Notes under the pieces: generated by a model
Database searches by the model: none
What the model was told of the DNA's origin: nothing
What the model saw: the letters and a program-made list of their open reading frames with translations, nothing else
Part shown: positions 61,249 through 64,000 of the stretch, piece after piece
Layout: each line of letters begins with the position of its first letter
How positions within the stretch are numbered: the first letter of the stretch is position 1
Made by a program: the position numbers and the translations under genes
DNA from: Gracilaria domingensis
Lineage: Eukaryota > Rhodophyta > Florideophyceae > Gracilariales > Gracilariaceae
Reading direction: 5' to 3'
NCBI GenBank assembly: GCA_022539475.1
Contig: VCMS01000130.1
Location: 62,001-126,000 of the forward strand
DNA length: 64,000 bases

Positions 61249-62141
61249 TGTGGAGCAATCCCAGAAAGGAAAAAGCCACCGAGGCAGTTCGAATCCTCGC
61301 TCTCAAGAGAGGTTCGCAAAGCGACACCGCACCCCGTATCCTCCGGTGTGGGTGTAAATCCACGAGGACTTCAGGCTATACCACAGGGTTGAGAAAGAAC
61401 GCCCGAGCGGGAAAAAGGCCAGGAAAGGCGGACACAGTAGTGTACATCGTAGCTGACCAATGACGGTATCTGTAGCCAGATGTAGACATCCAAAGGTGGA
61501 ACAACCAAATAGAAATAGGCGGTAATGAACCAAACCAATGGTAAAAACAAAAGAAAGAACAGAAACAAACTCAAGTACTGGGGCGGAGAGAAAGTACCGG
61601 TCGGTAACAAATATGTGTGCACTCCACGAGTCACAAGAAAAACAAAAGAAAAACAAGACCAATGATGGTATGCACTGCGTGCACTCTCCTGGTTGGAGCC
61701 GGGGGATAACTAGATCGTGCTGCGGTAACTCGCTCGGCGGGGAGTTGGAGTTGACGCGCAGGCGAAATAGTTAGAGCCGCACACCGGGTTACCTTTACTA
61801 GGTTGGTGATGGCGGTGAGCCATTACCTAAGTAGTAGAATTAGCGGCCCTGTAGAGGTTTATCAAAAATATCTAAATAATAGAATAATCTAAGCACCTCA
61901 TGTGCACCTCCCGTCCTGGGCAGTCCTGACAGTGGCGGACCAAAACCCACGGGGTATTTCTAAAAATTATGAAAAGATTCACTCCATCCAAACAACCAAA
62001 TAGTGGTACACACGTACACATTCCGGGTCCGGATCCACGTCATCGTGCTACTCATAACCTCTAGTTCCCCATCGATGGGCGTCTCTATAAGTTATGATTG
62101 CCACTACCGAAACGGTATCCCTGAGAAGGGTTTGCTCTACA
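61249..62141 (-). repeat. G3 5' LTR (family B)
   Basis: 893 bp, partner of 50085-50977. Confidence 0.96.
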
Positions 62142-62807
62142 CCAATGGTTTAAGAAAACCATTTGAGTACCGTACATCCACTGCAGGTCGAGGAAACGAC
62201 AGCGGTCATCCACGTCACAGTAGTCTCTCGCATGCTGATAGGCAAGATAATTAACCATTTGCCCATTTCGTTCTCCATTGGTTTTCATCACTGGCACAAA
62301 AGAGCGCAGTGTTCCATTACATTCCAACTGCCCATTGGTAGCGCTACGGGAGCCCAGTACGTGAGCTAAATAAAGCCTGTCTCTTTCGGCGAAACGACCA
62401 AAGCATTCTGTGCCGAATGATCTCACAGTACTAGTGGTTCCAAACAAGACAGGTTGATCCTGAGGATGCCCATTTTGAAGTCCCATTAGGTGGACAGGTT
62501 CCTTGGGAAGTCTCAGTTCCGGAGGAAGGGTAATATCCTGAAGTTCGCATAGCTTCCAACGCCGCTTCGCAAAGAACACCGCATTGCCTGATTTCCGAAA
62601 GAACTCTGCCCCACAGTAGGCGGTAGTTATTCTCATTTGGTCCTCGCAGTCCTGTTTCAACGGTCCACTTCGTAAGATCTCCAATGGTTCAGATTTCTTT
62701 TTAACGAGCGTCTTGTCCGATTGCCCCCCGTTTCCATTGGCAGTAAACTGAGTTTCATCTCCGCAGCACACTGTAACGGTATCAAATGATATCGGGCTCA
62801 ACGACAT
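62142..62807 (-). CDS. G4 accessory-region ORF, about 222 codons visible
   Basis: The ATG at 62807 (M-S-L-S-P-I-S-F-D) opens a frame running in the sense direction of G4 until the G3 insertion; the listed end is the junction. Composition is protein-like with seven or more Cys and many Asn-Gly pairs coming from recurring AATGG. In G1 and G3 the same place is occupied by a gene on the other strand, and in G4 a plus-strand frame (62814-63038) also ends at a TAA inside ATCAAATAAA like the G1 antisense end. So this frame may be real, or a shadow of a decayed antisense gene. Unrecognised. Confidence 0.4.
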
Positions 62808-64000
62808 GCTCCAATGGTTTCATATGACTGTAACGTTGGCAACGGAATTGACGCTTCCACCTCTGGACTAGCCCATCGAATAGCACTGAGATTGTTGTTC
62901 CATCCGTTATTGTGCCCCTTCTTAAGACGCGTGCTCCGCACGATGTCGGACTTGCCATGCCTCGAGGTGCAGAACTTTCCAGCCGGCGCGACTTGGCAGG
63001 GCAGGCGCGCTGCAATTGCCACTGGTTTGATCAAATAAATTAAATGTCAGTTTTTTCGGAGTGCCAAACCGATTGCACGGCCTGGCGGGAGCCGATGTGG
63101 CGGCGGTTTGAACAAATAAAGTAATAGTCAAATTTTTTGATCATTGCCACCAGGTCTCGCGCGCGCCGGCGCATCTGGGCAGTGCACGGCCAGAAAATCG
63201 GCCAAATTGACTGCAAACGGACACATTCCAGAGGTTCGAAATCCGGTGTTGGCTTGTCTCTGCGCGGCCTAGAAGCCGAGATACGTGCAAATCTTTGTTT
63301 TGGCCCCAAAACCCGAGTGGCAAGCCTTTTCGAAAAATTGAGGTAATTTTCATTGGACTTTTTGGCTCGCCACACGCCGTTGCAAGCAGCACGCGCGCAG
63401 TAAGCAGGCCAATGGTTTAGCGCGTTAGCGTAGTTAGCCAGTTAGGTTGATATTTAGGAATGCGGATATCAAAAACATCCGCTGGATAGGTTAACATTTG
63501 GCATTCGTGTCCTTCATGGACTGTGTGCCGCAGTGTCCTACGAGTCGTACGCGCCAGCCTTAAAAGCGCGCTCCGTGCGCCCCTGTTTCTTCCAAAACCT
63601 TCGGATAAAGTTCTCCGGAATGTGCTCCCGTGGCTCCCACTGATCAAACTCCGGTAGATAGCCGTACCAACGGACCTTGTGGATGACATTACCGTCTTCA
63701 TCGATACCAGCGGAGACAATGTCGTCGACGACATACTCCTCAGGTGAGACCTCTTCTGGTAAATCCATCGTATCAAGCGGACCAAAGCCTGAAGAAGAAA
63801 GTGTTGCAACCTGTGCAGGGCGCGTATCCTCAACAGGTAGGCGAGAAACAAAAGGTTCAAATGTCTCCTCAGGAAGATCCATCTCATCCAAAGGAGCGAA
63901 TCCGTTGGTGTCATCGCCCGCTGTGGAAGCTTCCGTACCCATGGTTGGATCAGCAGTGACAACCTTTAGCGTAGCCGTAGGAGGTGCAGGTGCACTCGAC
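62147..64000 (-). mobile_element. G4: 3' part of a family A chromovirus (runs off window)
   Basis: It matches G1 from the chromodomain through the following 500 bp, ends at the G3 insertion and resumes at 50084-49709. The 5' half lies beyond the window. Its 3' LTR is 48348-49708. Confidence 0.85.
63538..64000 (-). CDS. G4 chromodomain end of Pol (partial)
   Basis: The frame is open to the window edge, so the start is missing. It has two acidic repeats (P-L-D-E-M-D-L-P-E-E and P-L-D-T-M-D-L-P-E-E), then the chromodomain E-Y-V-V-D-D-I-V-S-A ... H-K-V-R-W-Y-G-Y-L-P-E-F-D-Q-W-E-P, then W-K-K-Q-G-R-T-E-R-A-F. Unlike G1, the Trp codon of W-E-P is intact and there is no stop. It is the best-preserved family A chromodomain in the window. 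Confidence 0.85.
   Translation of the reverse strand, partial: SSAPAPPTATLKVVTADPTMGTEASTAGDDTNGFAPLDEMDLPEETFEPFVSRLPVEDTRPAQVATLSSSGFGPLDTMDLPEEVSPEEYVVDDIVSAGIDEDGNVIHKVRWYGYLPEFDQWEPREHIPENFIRRFWKKQGRTERAFKAGAYDS

Larger units (their letters stand above)
50085..62141 (-). mobile_element. G3: full-length Ty3/gypsy chromovirus, family B
   Basis: 12,057 bp on the minus strand. LTRs of exactly 893 bp (50085-50977 and 61249-62141), differing at roughly 3 percent of positions by eye. Target duplication CCAAT at 50080-50084 and 62142-62146. Primer-binding site, 443-bp intron-like segment, gag, pol, chromodomain, then a plus-strand (antisense) gene and a polypurine tract. A few frameshifts and stops only. 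Inserted in the 3' accessory part of G4. Confidence 0.97.

Overview
The window is eukaryotic nuclear DNA. Its genes are mostly single-exon and closely spaced, the few introns are short (73-189 nt, GT-AG), several promoters carry TATA boxes, and about half the window is nested LTR retrotransposon. The gene mix is a 26S proteasome Rpn11, a tRNA-splicing Sen15-like subunit, a plant-type glutathione peroxidase, an EttA-like ABC-F protein, a STAND/WD40 relic and retroelements rich in chromodomains. With a compact gene islands plus retroelement seas layout, this fits a red alga of the Chondrus kind, but the lineage is an inference, not a proof.

Layout. 1-5200: a secreted protein gene, a LINE tail relic and a glutathione peroxidase with a 22-alanine tract. 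5209-10804: a nearly intact Ty1/copia element (315-bp LTRs with one difference that I count, target duplication TCTCG) whose gag and pol are joined by a canonical -1 slippery heptamer. 10786-13630: a decayed STAND (NB-ARC-like)/WD40 gene and a LINE reverse-transcriptase relic. 13631-16072: AT-rich and gene-poor, with a perfect-looking foldback. 16073-32858: a host gene island with ABC-F, glycerophosphodiester phosphodiesterase, RPN11, an alanine-rich protein, an 80-residue coiled-coil protein, Sen15-like, a two-RRM protein, a MYND-finger gene (frame broken by an 8-bp duplication), a GNAT acetyltransferase and a small hypothetical gene.

33762-64000 is one nest of Ty3/gypsy chromoviruses. A tandem array of minus-strand family A elements (LTR, G4, LTR at 48348-49708, G0) received a complete plus-strand family A copy, G1 (35999-48239, target duplication TTACC), in the leader of G0. 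It also received a complete minus-strand family B copy, G3 (50085-62141, target duplication CCAAT), in the 3' accessory region of G4. Solo LTRs then landed inside two of the family A LTRs.

The most interesting signal is that families A and B, though diverged, share an unusual plan: (i) a primer-binding site TGGTCTCCCGAC; (ii) a 443-bp intron-like segment (GTGAAT...CTCACAG) of exactly equal length near the start of gag; (iii) gag, protease-RT-RNase H-integrase, then a C-terminal chromodomain; (iv) a long gene on the OPPOSITE strand between the chromodomain and the 3' LTR, in G3 with its own TATA box and an AATAAA signal. In G1, splicing the 443-bp segment would end the first ORF at a TAATG stop/start overlap with the gag ATG. 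This looks like an Ogre/Grande-like plan (spliced leader plus antisense gene) in algal chromoviruses.
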